64,000 nt of DNA, from assembly GCA_041844735.1 (NCBI GenBank), contig JBGZBP010000004.1, forward strand, positions 13,273-77,272, in the 5' to 3' direction. A program made the position numbers and the translations under genes. This DNA comes from CAJPNN01 sp041844735 (GTDB taxonomy: Bacteria > Bacillota > Clostridia > Peptostreptococcales > Anaerovoracaceae). The notes beneath the pieces were generated by a model. That model worked only from the letters and a program-made list of their open reading frames with translations. It ran no database searches and had not been told where the DNA came from. Shown here in pieces: positions 17,301 to 25,454 of this stretch. Every line of letters starts with the position of its first letter. The first letter of the stretch is position 1.

Positions 17301-19449
17301 TGATGATGTTGACAAAGGGATCATCTCTATAAGTAATGATGCCGGCGGCAGCTGGAAACAGGTACTGGTATTAAATAAGGATACAATAGATTCATCATCC
17401 GACTATCCTAACCCGTTAGAGCCTGTGAATATCAGGTATCAAGGTATTTGGGCATTGGATTCTTTTGATATACCAAGTGAATATTTGACAGATAAATTTA
17501 AAGTTAAGTTTGAATATGATGCGGGAAAGGCATATGGAGCAAGAGGAGGTTGGTATATTGATGATTTTGCAATATATAATGCAGAAACAACTTCGATTGA
17601 CGGGTCATATATAACAAACGGGCTGTCCGGAGAGGCATTCTCTACGGCAGGTATGGTGCCTTTAGGAAATCCTGTTGTAACATCCGGAGGTTCCGGAGGA
17701 GATGTGGAAATTCCGGTGTATGGCAGTGTCACTATAAAAGAAACGGAAGTAACAGCAAGAAGTGAAACCGGAACAGGTAACTATAAAATATATCATCCTG
17801 CCGGTCAATATAAAGCGATTGCTGAGGCAAAGGGCTACAAACCCAAGGAAATTGATGTGACAATCACAAAAGGTGGAACAGAGATTAAGAATATCGTTCT
17901 TGAACATGCAGGAAAGGGAAGTTTGAAATTCTCTGTGAAAGACGAGGCGGACAAAAATGTTGCAGATGCAAAATTTAAACTCATAAATTCAGATGCAGTT
18001 ATAAATGAAACTGTTCCGGCAGACGGAGTGATAAGCAAAGAATTGGAAGCAGGTAAATATATACTTATAATATCAGCAAATAGCTATAAACCTGTTGAAA
18101 AATTTGTTGAGATTGCGGATAGTGAAACAAATAATCTCGGTGTGTTGAAACTTTCTGCATTCAAGGCGAAAGATGGAGAAAAAACTGAGCTTAAAAATGA
18201 TGACGGTGTACCTGAGGCATACTTATCAACATTAGATAAAAATAAGATTTCAACAGCATCAGTGAAGTTTAACGTATCTAAAGAATCTAAGCTTGATAAA
18301 GTGAAATTTATGTTTGCTACTATTGAAACACTTCCGGGGATTCCGGGAGAGGAGTCCGAAGGGAAGAAGTTTAAATACAGTATATATGATAAATCTAATG
18401 TAGACGGACTTCCCGGAAGACTTCTAGCAGGGCCTTTTGAGGCGAAAGCAGGAAAGGACATGAAGTGGACAGAAATAACATTGCCTGAAAGTGTTATTGT
18501 AAATGGAGAATTTTATGTGGCATACATCCAAAGTGAAGATAAAGAGAATGCACCTATGCTGGCGGTAGATGATACAAATAAAGGGTTGGGACATTCGTTC
18601 AAGATGTTAAACGGAGCATGGAAGGATCCTACGGAGACAGGATCGTTCATGATAAGAGCTGAAGTAATACCTGTTGAAAAAGTGAATCCGTCTTCCGGAA
18701 CAACGCCGGGTGGAAGCTCGGGAGGAATATCAGGTGGGATATCTCCGGGTGGAGTGCTCCCGCCGGCAGGAAACGATGAATCCAAGAAAGAAGATAAAAA
18801 CGACAAAGATAAGAAAGAAAAAGACATGCAGGGAGAAGAGGATAAACATCCTAGCAAAGAATATGTGGATGTTTTACAAAGCATCTGGTATCGTGACGCT
18901 GTTGATTATGTTTTGAAAAACAAATATTTTAGCGGCATAGGAAACAGGAAGTTTGCACCTGATGCGGGTATGACAAGAGGAATGTTTGTGACGGTTCTAA
19001 GTCGTATGGAGAAAATAGACGAAGCAAAATATACTGAAACAAACTTTGATGATGTGAAAGCAGGAATATGGTATGCTGCAGCAGTTGATTGGGCGGTAAA
19101 AAATAAAATTGTTAAGGGTACAGGATATAAAAAGTTCAGCCCCGACAGTTTGATAAGCAGAGAAGAAATGGCTGCCATAATGTATAGATATGCAGAATTC
19201 AAAAAGATTGAATCGGTAAATAAGGAAAAAGATGAATCGTTCCTTGGCAAGTTTGCAGACAGTAACTCCGTTTCTTCATGGGCAAAAAACAGCCTGGCAT
19301 GGAGTGTCGCATCGGGAGTTATAGGTGGAACGGATAGAGGCATAGAACCTCAAGCAATGGCGACAAGAGCACAGGTTGCACAGATTGTGAAGAACTATGA
19401 TGAAAAAGTATCAAATCCAAACTCGAAGACCTTGACACATAGCAAATAG
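14311..19449 (+). CDS. Secreted subtilisin-like (S8) protease with C-terminal SLH anchors
   Basis: A 1712-residue exported serine protease, similar in layout to bacillopeptidase F. In order: signal peptide, an I9-type propeptide, and a subtilase domain with Asp215 (GIIDSGVD), His258 (GHGTHVAG) and Ser438 (DGTSMASPH). Two MAM/jelly-roll-like segments follow (around FEDNIDGY and FESGEQGW), with a fibronectin-like region between them. Next come carboxypeptidase-regulatory-like repeats, a Gly/Pro then Lys/Asp-rich linker, and three SLH domains ending near the C-terminus. It would degrade proteins at the cell surface while held to secondary wall polymers. ATG 14311 has AAAGGAG at a better distance (9 bases) than ATG 14305 (3 bases). 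Substrates are unknown. Confidence 0.93.
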   Translation: MVSKRGMMQRIGIIILASIMVISYGNVTSIFAQASVKSGYVVIEESLREKFNENDFVEVIIKMKKQANLQEARENAINIAGAVNESKEKTKKRIGNYVVSALQDTMERTQKDLLDVLKTEKEKGNVKEFESFYIVNSVFASVNKKALKEILECPGVLTVIENKKISSDVPKKSSDIRLNSNEEEMAVPWNLTVINADKAQKAGFDGEGVVVGIIDSGVDYNHPAIKSAWRGNVPGDEIYSWKDYSGAGSKLPEDERGHGTHVAGTILGVEASGRVLGVAPKAKWIAVRAVNEDGEMDLKTLTAAGQWMLAPTDKNGVPHPEKKPNIINNSWAGNSSDGFFRDILQAWRAADILPVFSAGNVSAHNKGGEGSIGTPASYTEAFAVGALRQDMKIAKFSLRGPGPVRYSNNEIKPDVSAPGVNIRSAMPGGGYTLMDGTSMASPHVAGIAALLYQAKAGIKPDEVENVISESCRELVDEEYPTSPNMGYGAGIVNAYKAVKLVSGEGKAGFGTFKGRLLAKGKDLSVPEIKFTPAKTVYNTYDLTVDATVSDDNGVDKVNLKYKKVGDSEWISTPMEIIKGNKKQGDWEGTIPKTALQADKIIYKIEAEDVTKKTKATQDVEAVISSGIKQGATQNFEDNIDGYLFGGKTPMWQWGKANSGPKDTATGKLIGTNLDGDCSGLKDTTVLLPVIDLTDSSAPNSALTFRHWYDLDNYQFAFYDTAEVWIGVADGVKNPDEIDYGRAPVKSFKNSSRGWINEYIDLSAYKGKKIQVMLGVRAGEDCESKKDGWYIDDIAIEKASEEIPGTPVIKDFKYISGGRCTISFDKLQNHKITGYNMYRTSKKDADFKTEKNLFKKVATGKSSYLSDIPVPQEGEYFYCVTASIGDNEGEPSSMVSKKFTVGKKVDELFFDFESGEQGWTSVGEAGKKWDRGIPATDKDDLSPTEYQKKAKNPGENVWGTYIDHKVENQTKYVLESGAMDLSKLKKAKAYYQNWYKIDDDVDKGIISISNDAGGSWKQVLVLNKDTIDSSSDYPNPLEPVNIRYQGIWALDSFDIPSEYLTDKFKVKFEYDAGKAYGARGGWYIDDFAIYNAETTSIDGSYITNGLSGEAFSTAGMVPLGNPVVTSGGSGGDVEIPVYGSVTIKETEVTARSETGTGNYKIYHPAGQYKAIAEAKGYKPKEIDVTITKGGTEIKNIVLEHAGKGSLKFSVKDEADKNVADAKFKLINSDAVINETVPADGVISKELEAGKYILIISANSYKPVEKFVEIADSETNNLGVLKLSAFKAKDGEKTELKNDDGVPEAYLSTLDKNKISTASVKFNVSKESKLDKVKFMFATIETLPGIPGEESEGKKFKYSIYDKSNVDGLPGRLLAGPFEAKAGKDMKWTEITLPESVIVNGEFYVAYIQSEDKENAPMLAVDDTNKGLGHSFKMLNGAWKDPTETGSFMIRAEVIPVEKVNPSSGTTPGGSSGGISGGISPGGVLPPAGNDESKKEDKNDKDKKEKDMQGEEDKHPSKEYVDVLQSIWYRDAVDYVLKNKYFSGIGNRKFAPDAGMTRGMFVTVLSRMEKIDEAKYTETNFDDVKAGIWYAAAVDWAVKNKIVKGTGYKKFSPDSLISREEMAAIMYRYAEFKKIESVNKEKDESFLGKFADSNSVSSWAKNSLAWSVASGVIGGTDRGIEPQAMATRAQVAQIVKNYDEKVSNPNSKTLTHSK

Positions 19450-19460
19450 TGTGATAACAT
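19432..19460 (+). promoter_or_regulatory. Promoter of the trp T-box/trpB2 unit, overlapping the subtilase 3' end
   Basis: TTGACA at 19432-19437 lies inside the last codons of the subtilase gene. A 17-bp spacer, an extended TG and TAACAT at 19455-19460 follow. Its start point would lie just before the T-box stem I. Confidence 0.6.
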
Positions 19461-19484
19461 CTGTACCATATTTAATGAAATTTA

Positions 19485-19797
19485 AACCGATGATTGAGAG
19501 TAGTAGGTCATATGGAAGCAAAGAGAGAGTTGCAGATGGTGGGATTGCAATTGTGAATGTATGATTGAATGGACTTATGAGGGCAGAGCAAAAAGCGGAT
19601 GCAGAGTTCGGGCACAGCAGGCGGACGAATTCAGCTCATCAGCTTAGTAGTATCTGACGGGAACTTCACCCGTTATCAAGGAAGTATGTATGACTGTACA
19701 TAGAGAGAGACGGCAATTTTTGTCAGTTGGGTGGTACCGTGGAAGTTCAGCTTTCGCCCCGATGTATTTATATATCGGAGTGAAAGCTTTTTTGTTT
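19485..19797 (+). promoter_or_regulatory. T-box riboswitch, tryptophan-specific (UGG specifier)
   Basis: The leader has the full T-box order. Stem I begins near GAGAGTAGTAGGTCAT (19495-19510), with the AGAGAG bulge and a TTGCA/TGCAA apical stem. The specifier loop reads GAA-TGG-AC, giving TGG at 19570-19572, the Trp codon. The antiterminator T-box GGGTGGTACCGTGG lies at 19729-19742. The competing terminator has a 15-bp stem (19749-19763 with 19774-19788, one mismatch) and a T run. Uncharged tRNA-Trp should let transcription continue into the trpB2 gene. Confidence 0.9.
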
Positions 19798-19862
19798 TAT
19801 TGAAAGTAATAGAAATCGAAAGAAATCAAAAAATTAAAAGGATTTGAAAAGGAGAGATAGTT

Positions 19863-21236
19863 ATGAGCATGAAAAAAGATCCGTACAGAATATATTTAAC
19901 AGAAAGTGAGATGCCAAAGGCGTGGTACAATTTAAGGGCGGATATGAAAGAGAAGCCCGCTCCGCTGCTTAATCCTCAGACACTTAAGCCTGTTACAGAG
20001 GAGGAACTGTACCCTGTATTTTGTAAAGAGTTGGCGAGACAGGAGATGGATACGGAAAATAGATTTATAGAAATCCCCGATGAGGTGTTGGAAATTTATA
20101 AGCAATACAGACCGTCACCGCTTTGCAGGGCATATGAGCTTGAAAAAGCACTTGGAACTCCTGCGAAAATTTATTACAAGTTTGAAGGTAACAACACCTC
20201 GGGAAGTCATAAGCTGAATTCCGCAGTGCCGCAGGCGTATTATGCGAAAAAGCAGGGTATTACCGCTCTTACCACGGAAACGGGAGCAGGTCAGTGGGGA
20301 ACGGCGCTTTCTATGGCTTGCGGGTTTTTCGGTATAGATTTGACGGTTTACATGGTTAAGGTGAGTTATGAACAAAAGCCTTTCAGAAGAAATATAATTG
20401 AGACATTCGGAGGTAAAGTCATCGCCAGTCCCAGCAATACTACTGAGGCAGGAAGAAAGATTTTGGCGGATGATCCGAATAATGCAGGAAGCTTGGGTAC
20501 TGCGATTTCAGAGGCGGTGGAGCAAGCGGCGACGCAGGATAATACAAGATATGTGCTGGGCTCGGTGCTGAATCAGGTGGCATTGCATCAGTCTATTATA
20601 GGTTTGGAATGTGAGCTGGCATTTGAAAAGCTGGGAGCATATCCTGACGTGATAGTGGGTTGTGCCGGCGGCGGGTCAAATCTTGCAGGTCTTATTGCAC
20701 CTTTTGTGAGAGATAAGATTTCAGGAAAGAGAAACCCTGAGATAATAGCTGTGGAGCCTAAATCATGTCCGTCATTGACAAGAGGGAAGTATGCATATGA
20801 TTTCTGTGACACAGGAAAAATAACACCTATGGCTAAGATGTATACGTTGGGCTGTGAGTTCAAACCGTCAAAGAGCCATGCGGGAGGATTGAGATATCAT
20901 GGTATGTCCCCTATGTTGTCCAAGCTTTACGAGGACGGATATATGAGTGCAAAGTCGGTGGAGCAGACTAGGGTATTTGAGGCGGCGAAGTTGTTTGCAA
21001 GACATGAGACCATACTGCCTGCTCCGGAGTCGGCGCACGCTATTAAGGGGGCAATTGATGAGGCTATCAAGTGCAAGGAAACCGGAGAGGAAAAGGTGAT
21101 TCTGTTCGGATTGACAGGCACAGGCTACTTTGATTTGGCGGCATATGATGCATTTAACAGCGGGAGCATGAGTGACTATATCCCGACAGATGAGGATTTG
21201 GAGACAGGTCTTTCAAAGCTGATAAAAGTGGAATGA
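19863..21236 (+). CDS. trpB2: TrpB2-type tryptophan synthase beta chain
   Basis: A 457-residue PLP enzyme of the longer TrpB2 branch, which joins indole and serine to make tryptophan. The PLP lysine is Lys117 in GSHKLNSA and the phosphate-binding loop is GCAGGGSNLAG. It has the N-terminal extension that separates TrpB2 (about 450 residues) from TrpB1 (about 400). No trpA or other trp gene is nearby, so it may salvage indole on its own. The ATG follows GGAGAGAT and lies directly behind a tryptophan T-box, which strongly supports a tryptophan role. Confidence 0.9.
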   Translation: MSMKKDPYRIYLTESEMPKAWYNLRADMKEKPAPLLNPQTLKPVTEEELYPVFCKELARQEMDTENRFIEIPDEVLEIYKQYRPSPLCRAYELEKALGTPAKIYYKFEGNNTSGSHKLNSAVPQAYYAKKQGITALTTETGAGQWGTALSMACGFFGIDLTVYMVKVSYEQKPFRRNIIETFGGKVIASPSNTTEAGRKILADDPNNAGSLGTAISEAVEQAATQDNTRYVLGSVLNQVALHQSIIGLECELAFEKLGAYPDVIVGCAGGGSNLAGLIAPFVRDKISGKRNPEIIAVEPKSCPSLTRGKYAYDFCDTGKITPMAKMYTLGCEFKPSKSHAGGLRYHGMSPMLSKLYEDGYMSAKSVEQTRVFEAAKLFARHETILPAPESAHAIKGAIDEAIKCKETGEEKVILFGLTGTGYFDLAAYDAFNSGSMSDYIPTDEDLETGLSKLIKVE

Positions 21237-21570
21237 ATTTGATGGAGGAGTCCGGACTGATGAAGAGAAGTTTTTTGTTCTTTTCATAGCCATTTTGTGC
21301 AACGTAATTAGGACGTATTTGTTTGCGTTTGTTGCATCGAAAATAATCAGGTATACAATGTACTTGTCGGAAGAGTTTTTAGGAACCGGTTACAATATAG
21401 AGAATAAAAGCGTTTTAGACAAAAATACTGGGAAGATTTCGGTTGATTTTAATGTATGCATGAAGTATAATACATACGGTTGCATTTTAGCAGGAAAATA
21501 TCTGCTGGTGCTCCGTGACGTTAATACAATAATTTATAATAAAAAATTTTATAGAAAAGGGGTAGTTCAG
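21237..21570 (+). promoter_or_regulatory. trpB2-nfnA gap with a candidate promoter
   Basis: No gene is supported in this 334-bp gap. A candidate promoter is TTGCAT (21332-21337), 16-bp spacer, TACAAT (21354-21359). A second TATAAT lies at 21535-21540 but lacks a good -35. A short palindrome AGTCCGGACT sits at 21249-21258 and has no T run. Confidence 0.35.
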
Positions 21571-22461
21571 TTGTACAAGATTGTTAACAAAAGAGCTTTA
21601 TCCGGCAACATTTTCCTAATGGATGTTGAGGCAAAGAGAAGCGTGAAGTCCGCTAAACCGGGACAGTTTCTTATAGTGAGAATAGACAGTATGGGTGAGA
21701 GAATTCCATTGACTATTTGTGATATGGATAAGGAAAAGGGACTGGTTACAATAGTATTCCAGACAGTGGGTGACAGCACCAACAGAATGGCCAAGATGGA
21801 AGTGGGAGATTACTTCAGTGATTTAGTATGTCCTCTTGGAAATCCTACAGATCTCTGCTTTGAATCCGATGAAGAATTGAAGGATAAAGATATTTTGTTT
21901 ATCGCCGGCGGAGTTGGAACAGCACCGGTTTATCCACAGGTTAAGTATATGAAAGAGCGAGGCTTTGATGTGGATGTTATCATCGGAGCTAAGAACAAAG
22001 ATGCTGTTATTATGGAAGAAGAAATGAGAAAGGTAGCCAAGAATGTCTATGTGTGTACGGACGACGGATCATATGGATTTAAAGGGCTTGTTACGGATTG
22101 TTTTAAGGACTTGATGGACAATCAGGGAAAAAAATATAATCATGTTGTAGCAATAGGCCCTATGATAATGATGAAATTTGCTGCATTGGCTACAAAAGAA
22201 TATGGAATAAAGACAGTAGTGTCTTTAAATCCTATAATGGTTGACGGAACGGGAATGTGCGGAGCTTGTAGAGTTAGTGTTGGAGACAGCATAAAATTTG
22301 CCTGCGTGGACGGACCTGAGTTTGACGGGCATGAAATCAATTTCGATGAGGCTATGAGGAGACAGAAGATGTACAAGACGGAAGAAGGAAGAAAGCTTCT
22401 TAGAGAAATTGAAAAAGATCAAGATGGACATGAGCATAGTTGTGGTTGCGGAGGTAAATAA
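21571..22461 (+). CDS. nfnA: NfnA: NAD(H)-binding subunit of the ferredoxin-NADP transhydrogenase
   Basis: A 296-residue FAD/iron-sulfur protein that with NfnB couples reduced ferredoxin plus NADH to two NADP+ by electron bifurcation. The FAD region has RIPLTICDM, the nucleotide domain has FIAGGVGTAPVYP, and a [2Fe-2S] ligand set lies in GTGMCGACR plus a downstream Cys. The C-terminus ends in a HSCGCGGK tail. I chose TTG 21571 because AAAGGGG lies upstream and the protein then matches the family's first strand. The frame stays open for 92 codons upstream, but that part has no family resemblance. It precedes nfnB by 3 bases. SudB of sulfide dehydrogenase is the same family. Confidence 0.88.
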   Translation: MYKIVNKRALSGNIFLMDVEAKRSVKSAKPGQFLIVRIDSMGERIPLTICDMDKEKGLVTIVFQTVGDSTNRMAKMEVGDYFSDLVCPLGNPTDLCFESDEELKDKDILFIAGGVGTAPVYPQVKYMKERGFDVDVIIGAKNKDAVIMEEEMRKVAKNVYVCTDDGSYGFKGLVTDCFKDLMDNQGKKYNHVVAIGPMIMMKFAALATKEYGIKTVVSLNPIMVDGTGMCGACRVSVGDSIKFACVDGPEFDGHEINFDEAMRRQKMYKTEEGRKLLREIEKDQDGHEHSCGCGGK

Positions 22462-22464
22462 ATA

Positions 22465-23856
22465 ATGGCTATGAAAAACAGAGTGCCTGTAAGAGAGCAA
22501 GAAGCAAAAAAACGTGCAAAAAACTTCGAGGAAGTATGTTACGGATATAATGACGAAGAAGCTTTGGAAGAAGCGAAAAGATGTCTTAATTGTAAAAATC
22601 CGAGATGTGTGGGAGATTGCCCTGTATCCATTGATATCCCGGGGTTTATACAGGAAATTATCAACGGCAGCGTAGAAGGAGCCGGAAAGGTAATAGCACT
22701 TTCATCAGCTTTGCCGGCGGTATGCGGAAGAGTGTGTCCGCAGGAGACACAGTGCGAGAAGAGCTGTATCGTGGGTATCAAAGGAGAGCCTGTAGCTATT
22801 GGAAAGCTGGAAAGGTATGTGGCGGACACTAACAGGGAAAGAGGCGTAAAGTTTAGTGATAAGCAACCGGAAAACGGCATTAAGGTAGCGGTTGTAGGAT
22901 CAGGTCCGGCGGGACTTACTGCTGCAGGAGATTTAGCTAAGATGGGATATGATGTTACTATCTTTGAAGCGCTTCATGAGCCGGGTGGAGTTTTAGTATA
23001 TGGTATTCCTGAGTTCAGACTTCCTAAGGAAGAGATTGTTAAATCCGAAATTGATGCACTTAAGGACTTAGGTGTAAAGATTGAGACAAACGTGATAATC
23101 GGAAGAACCGTTACTATACAGGAATTGATGGAAGAAGAAGGCTTTAAAGCTGTATTTATCGGTTCGGGAGCAGGATTGCCTCAGTTCATGAATATTCCGG
23201 GAGAAAATGCGAACGGCGTATTTTCTGCAAATGAATTTTTAACAAGAGCAAACCTTATGAAAGCTTTTGATGACAAGTCCGACACCCCTGTTATGACAGG
23301 TAAAGTGGCAATAACTGTCGGTGGAGGAAACGTTGCTATGGATGCTGCAAGAACTGCACTTAGACTTGGAGCTGAATCCCATATCGTTTATAGAAGAAGT
23401 GAAGCAGAGCTTCCTGCAAGAATAGAAGAAATACATCATGCAAAGGAAGAAGGGATAAAGTTTAATTTGCTTACAAATCCTGTTGAAATCCTTACTGATG
23501 ATAATGGTGATGTCGTAGGAATGAGATGTATCAGAATGGAACTTGGTGAGCCGGATGCTTCAGGAAGAAGACGTCCTGTTGAAATACCGGGATCGGAGTT
23601 TGTTATCGAGTGCAACTCTGTAATAATGGCTCTCGGTACATCGCCTAACCCACTGATTGCATCAACCACAGAGGGACTTGATATTAACAAGTGGAAGTGT
23701 GTTGTTGCTAATGAAGAAACGGGTGAAACCTCTATTCCCGGAATTTTTGCAGGTGGAGATATCGTTACAGGAGCAGCGACTGTAATTCTTGCTATGGGAG
23801 CAGGTAAAGCGGCGGCAAAAGGCATCGACAACTATTTGAAAGGTGTTCAAAAATAA
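22465..23856 (+). CDS. nfnB: NfnB: NADP(H)-binding subunit (GltD/SudA-like)
   Basis: A 463-residue flavoprotein forming the catalytic subunit with NfnA. The N-terminal cysteine-rich region (CLNCKNPRCVGDCP and CGRVCPQETQCEKSC) should hold two [4Fe-4S] clusters. The FAD loop GSGPAGLTAAG and NADPH loop GGGNVAMDAAR follow. It resembles the small subunit of glutamate synthase, but no large subunit is nearby and nfnA overlaps in context, which favours Nfn. A GGAGG site 10 bases upstream lies inside the nfnA end. The pair probably balances NADH, NADPH and ferredoxin for the fermentation genes at 28639-34317. Confidence 0.88.
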   Translation: MAMKNRVPVREQEAKKRAKNFEEVCYGYNDEEALEEAKRCLNCKNPRCVGDCPVSIDIPGFIQEIINGSVEGAGKVIALSSALPAVCGRVCPQETQCEKSCIVGIKGEPVAIGKLERYVADTNRERGVKFSDKQPENGIKVAVVGSGPAGLTAAGDLAKMGYDVTIFEALHEPGGVLVYGIPEFRLPKEEIVKSEIDALKDLGVKIETNVIIGRTVTIQELMEEEGFKAVFIGSGAGLPQFMNIPGENANGVFSANEFLTRANLMKAFDDKSDTPVMTGKVAITVGGGNVAMDAARTALRLGAESHIVYRRSEAELPARIEEIHHAKEEGIKFNLLTNPVEILTDDNGDVVGMRCIRMELGEPDASGRRRPVEIPGSEFVIECNSVIMALGTSPNPLIASTTEGLDINKWKCVVANEETGETSIPGIFAGGDIVTGAATVILAMGAGKAAAKGIDNYLKGVQK

Positions 23857-23946
23857 TCGGGAGCATATAAACAAAAACTCAATGGAACGAAAGTATTTGT
23901 GATTCCCGAATAATATTGAGGGGGAATCGTGAAAGAACGAAATGAA

Positions 23947-23980
23947 ACGACCGGAAGATAAAAAATCCGGTCGTTTTTTT
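23947..23980. terminator. Terminator between nfnB and the convergent O-acetylation genes
   Basis: ACGACCGGA (23947-23955) pairs with TCCGGTCGT (23966-23974), then seven T. It lies between convergent genes and probably acts in both directions. Confidence 0.88.
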
Positions 23981-24038
23981 AATGTTGAAAAGGCAGAGAT
24001 TTTTTTGTTGTGTATTAAAAGTCGAAACATAAAGCATA

Positions 24039-25454
24039 TTAAAATTTGAAGTATATAAACGGATTGTATGAGCCAAGCAGGATGAAGCCGATAGACAGCA
24101 GGAATGCGGAAATTAAGAGTAAATCTCCGGCAATCTTCGCAAACGAACCTAGAGGACTATCCGAAAGCTTGCTTGACAAAAAAGGTATTATAGGTACTGA
24201 TGCTGCTATACCGACAGCAAAAGCTACTATGTATTTAACACGGATTACCTGCACATATACTAAGAAATCAACATTTCCGATGCCGTAGCCACCGAACAGC
24301 CCGCAGAGCATTTTCGGAATCATGGATAGATTTTCCTGTCTGAAAAGTATCCATCCTATGACAATGCAAAAAATGGCATACAGATGCTTTAATGTGGCGG
24401 GAACAGCTATATTTATTCTGCCCAAAACGAGTTTTTCAAAGAGGAGCAGAATGCCGTAGTAAAGTCCCCAAACAACAAAATTCCATGATGCTCCGTGCCA
24501 TAATCCGGTCAGAAACCATACAGTAAATATATTTAAAATCCAGCGGACGGAACTTACTCTGTTTCCGCCCATAGGGATGTAAACATAATCCCTGAAAAAT
24601 GTTGAAAGAGATATATGCCATCTACGCCAAAATTCTGTAACGGATTTTGAAATGTAGGGATAATTGAAGTTCTCCAAGTAGTGGAAGCCCAGCATACGAC
24701 CCAGACCTATAGCCATATCGGAATAGCCTGAAAAATCAAAGTAGATTTGGAGAGTGTAGCCGACGGCGGCTATCCAGCCTCCGAGCATGCCGTAAGTTTC
24801 GGGAGAATGATTTAAAATGGCATCTACGACCGTTCCCATATTGTTGGCAATAAGAACTTTTTTTGAAAAGCCTGTCATAAAGCGTCTGAGCCCATATGAA
24901 AAATCCTCAATGCTTGTTTTTCTGCTCATTATTTCTTCCGCAACGGTCTGATATCTGACTATGGGGCCTGCAATCAGCTGCGGAAAGGCAAAAATATATG
25001 AGCCGAGATATATGGGATTTTTTTGAACAACGGCATCACCCCTGTACACGTCTATCACATAGGTTATAATCTGAAATGTAAAAAATGATATACCTATGGG
25101 TAAAGCTATATTTCGTTCCGAGATATTCAAACCTGTGAGACTGTTTATGTTGTCGATGATAAAATTTGTGTACTTGAAATATCCGATGACGGCAATGTTG
25201 AAAAAAATAGCACTTGAAAGTAGGAGTTTCTTATATATTCGGGATTTTGTATTTCCGATGAGAAGACCCAGAATGTAGTTCGCAAGCATTGATATAAGTA
25301 TCAGAAATACATAAACAGGTTCTCCCCAGGCATAAAAAATAACGGAAAAACAAAACAATGCCGTGTTTTTAAGCGACCTGCCCGGCATTAAAAAATATAT
25401 AAAAATAAAAATCGGAAGAAATACAAATAGAAATTCCGTGCTTGCAAAAATCAT
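24039..25454 (-). CDS. MBOAT-family O-acyltransferase (AlgI/DltB-like)
   Basis: A 471-residue polytopic membrane enzyme, with about ten predicted hydrophobic segments. It moves an acyl group, usually acetyl, across the membrane for attachment to a surface polymer. The MBOAT signatures are present: WRRWHISLSTFFRDYVYIP and the catalytic-His segment GLWHGASWNFVVWG. It starts at an ATG whose last bases overlap the stop codon of the upstream gene (ATGA), so the two are translationally coupled. Its partner at 25451-26755 is an AlgJ-like transferase. The acceptor (wall polysaccharide, teichoic acid or peptidoglycan) is unknown. A DltB role is less likely, since no dltA or dltC lies nearby. Confidence 0.9.
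   Translation of the reverse strand: MIFASTEFLFVFLPIFIFIYFLMPGRSLKNTALFCFSVIFYAWGEPVYVFLILISMLANYILGLLIGNTKSRIYKKLLLSSAIFFNIAVIGYFKYTNFIIDNINSLTGLNISERNIALPIGISFFTFQIITYVIDVYRGDAVVQKNPIYLGSYIFAFPQLIAGPIVRYQTVAEEIMSRKTSIEDFSYGLRRFMTGFSKKVLIANNMGTVVDAILNHSPETYGMLGGWIAAVGYTLQIYFDFSGYSDMAIGLGRMLGFHYLENFNYPYISKSVTEFWRRWHISLSTFFRDYVYIPMGGNRVSSVRWILNIFTVWFLTGLWHGASWNFVVWGLYYGILLLFEKLVLGRINIAVPATLKHLYAIFCIVIGWILFRQENLSMIPKMLCGLFGGYGIGNVDFLVYVQVIRVKYIVAFAVGIAASVPIIPFLSSKLSDSPLGSFAKIAGDLLLISAFLLSIGFILLGSYNPFIYFKF

Noticed and set aside
21295..21570. N-terminal extension of NfnA (92 open codons upstream)
   Set aside because: It has no resemblance to the family, and a good TTG start with AAAGGGG at 21571 matches the usual protein start.
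22465..23856. Glutamate synthase small subunit (gltD)
   Set aside because: No large subunit is nearby, and the gene is coupled to an NfnA/SudB-type gene.
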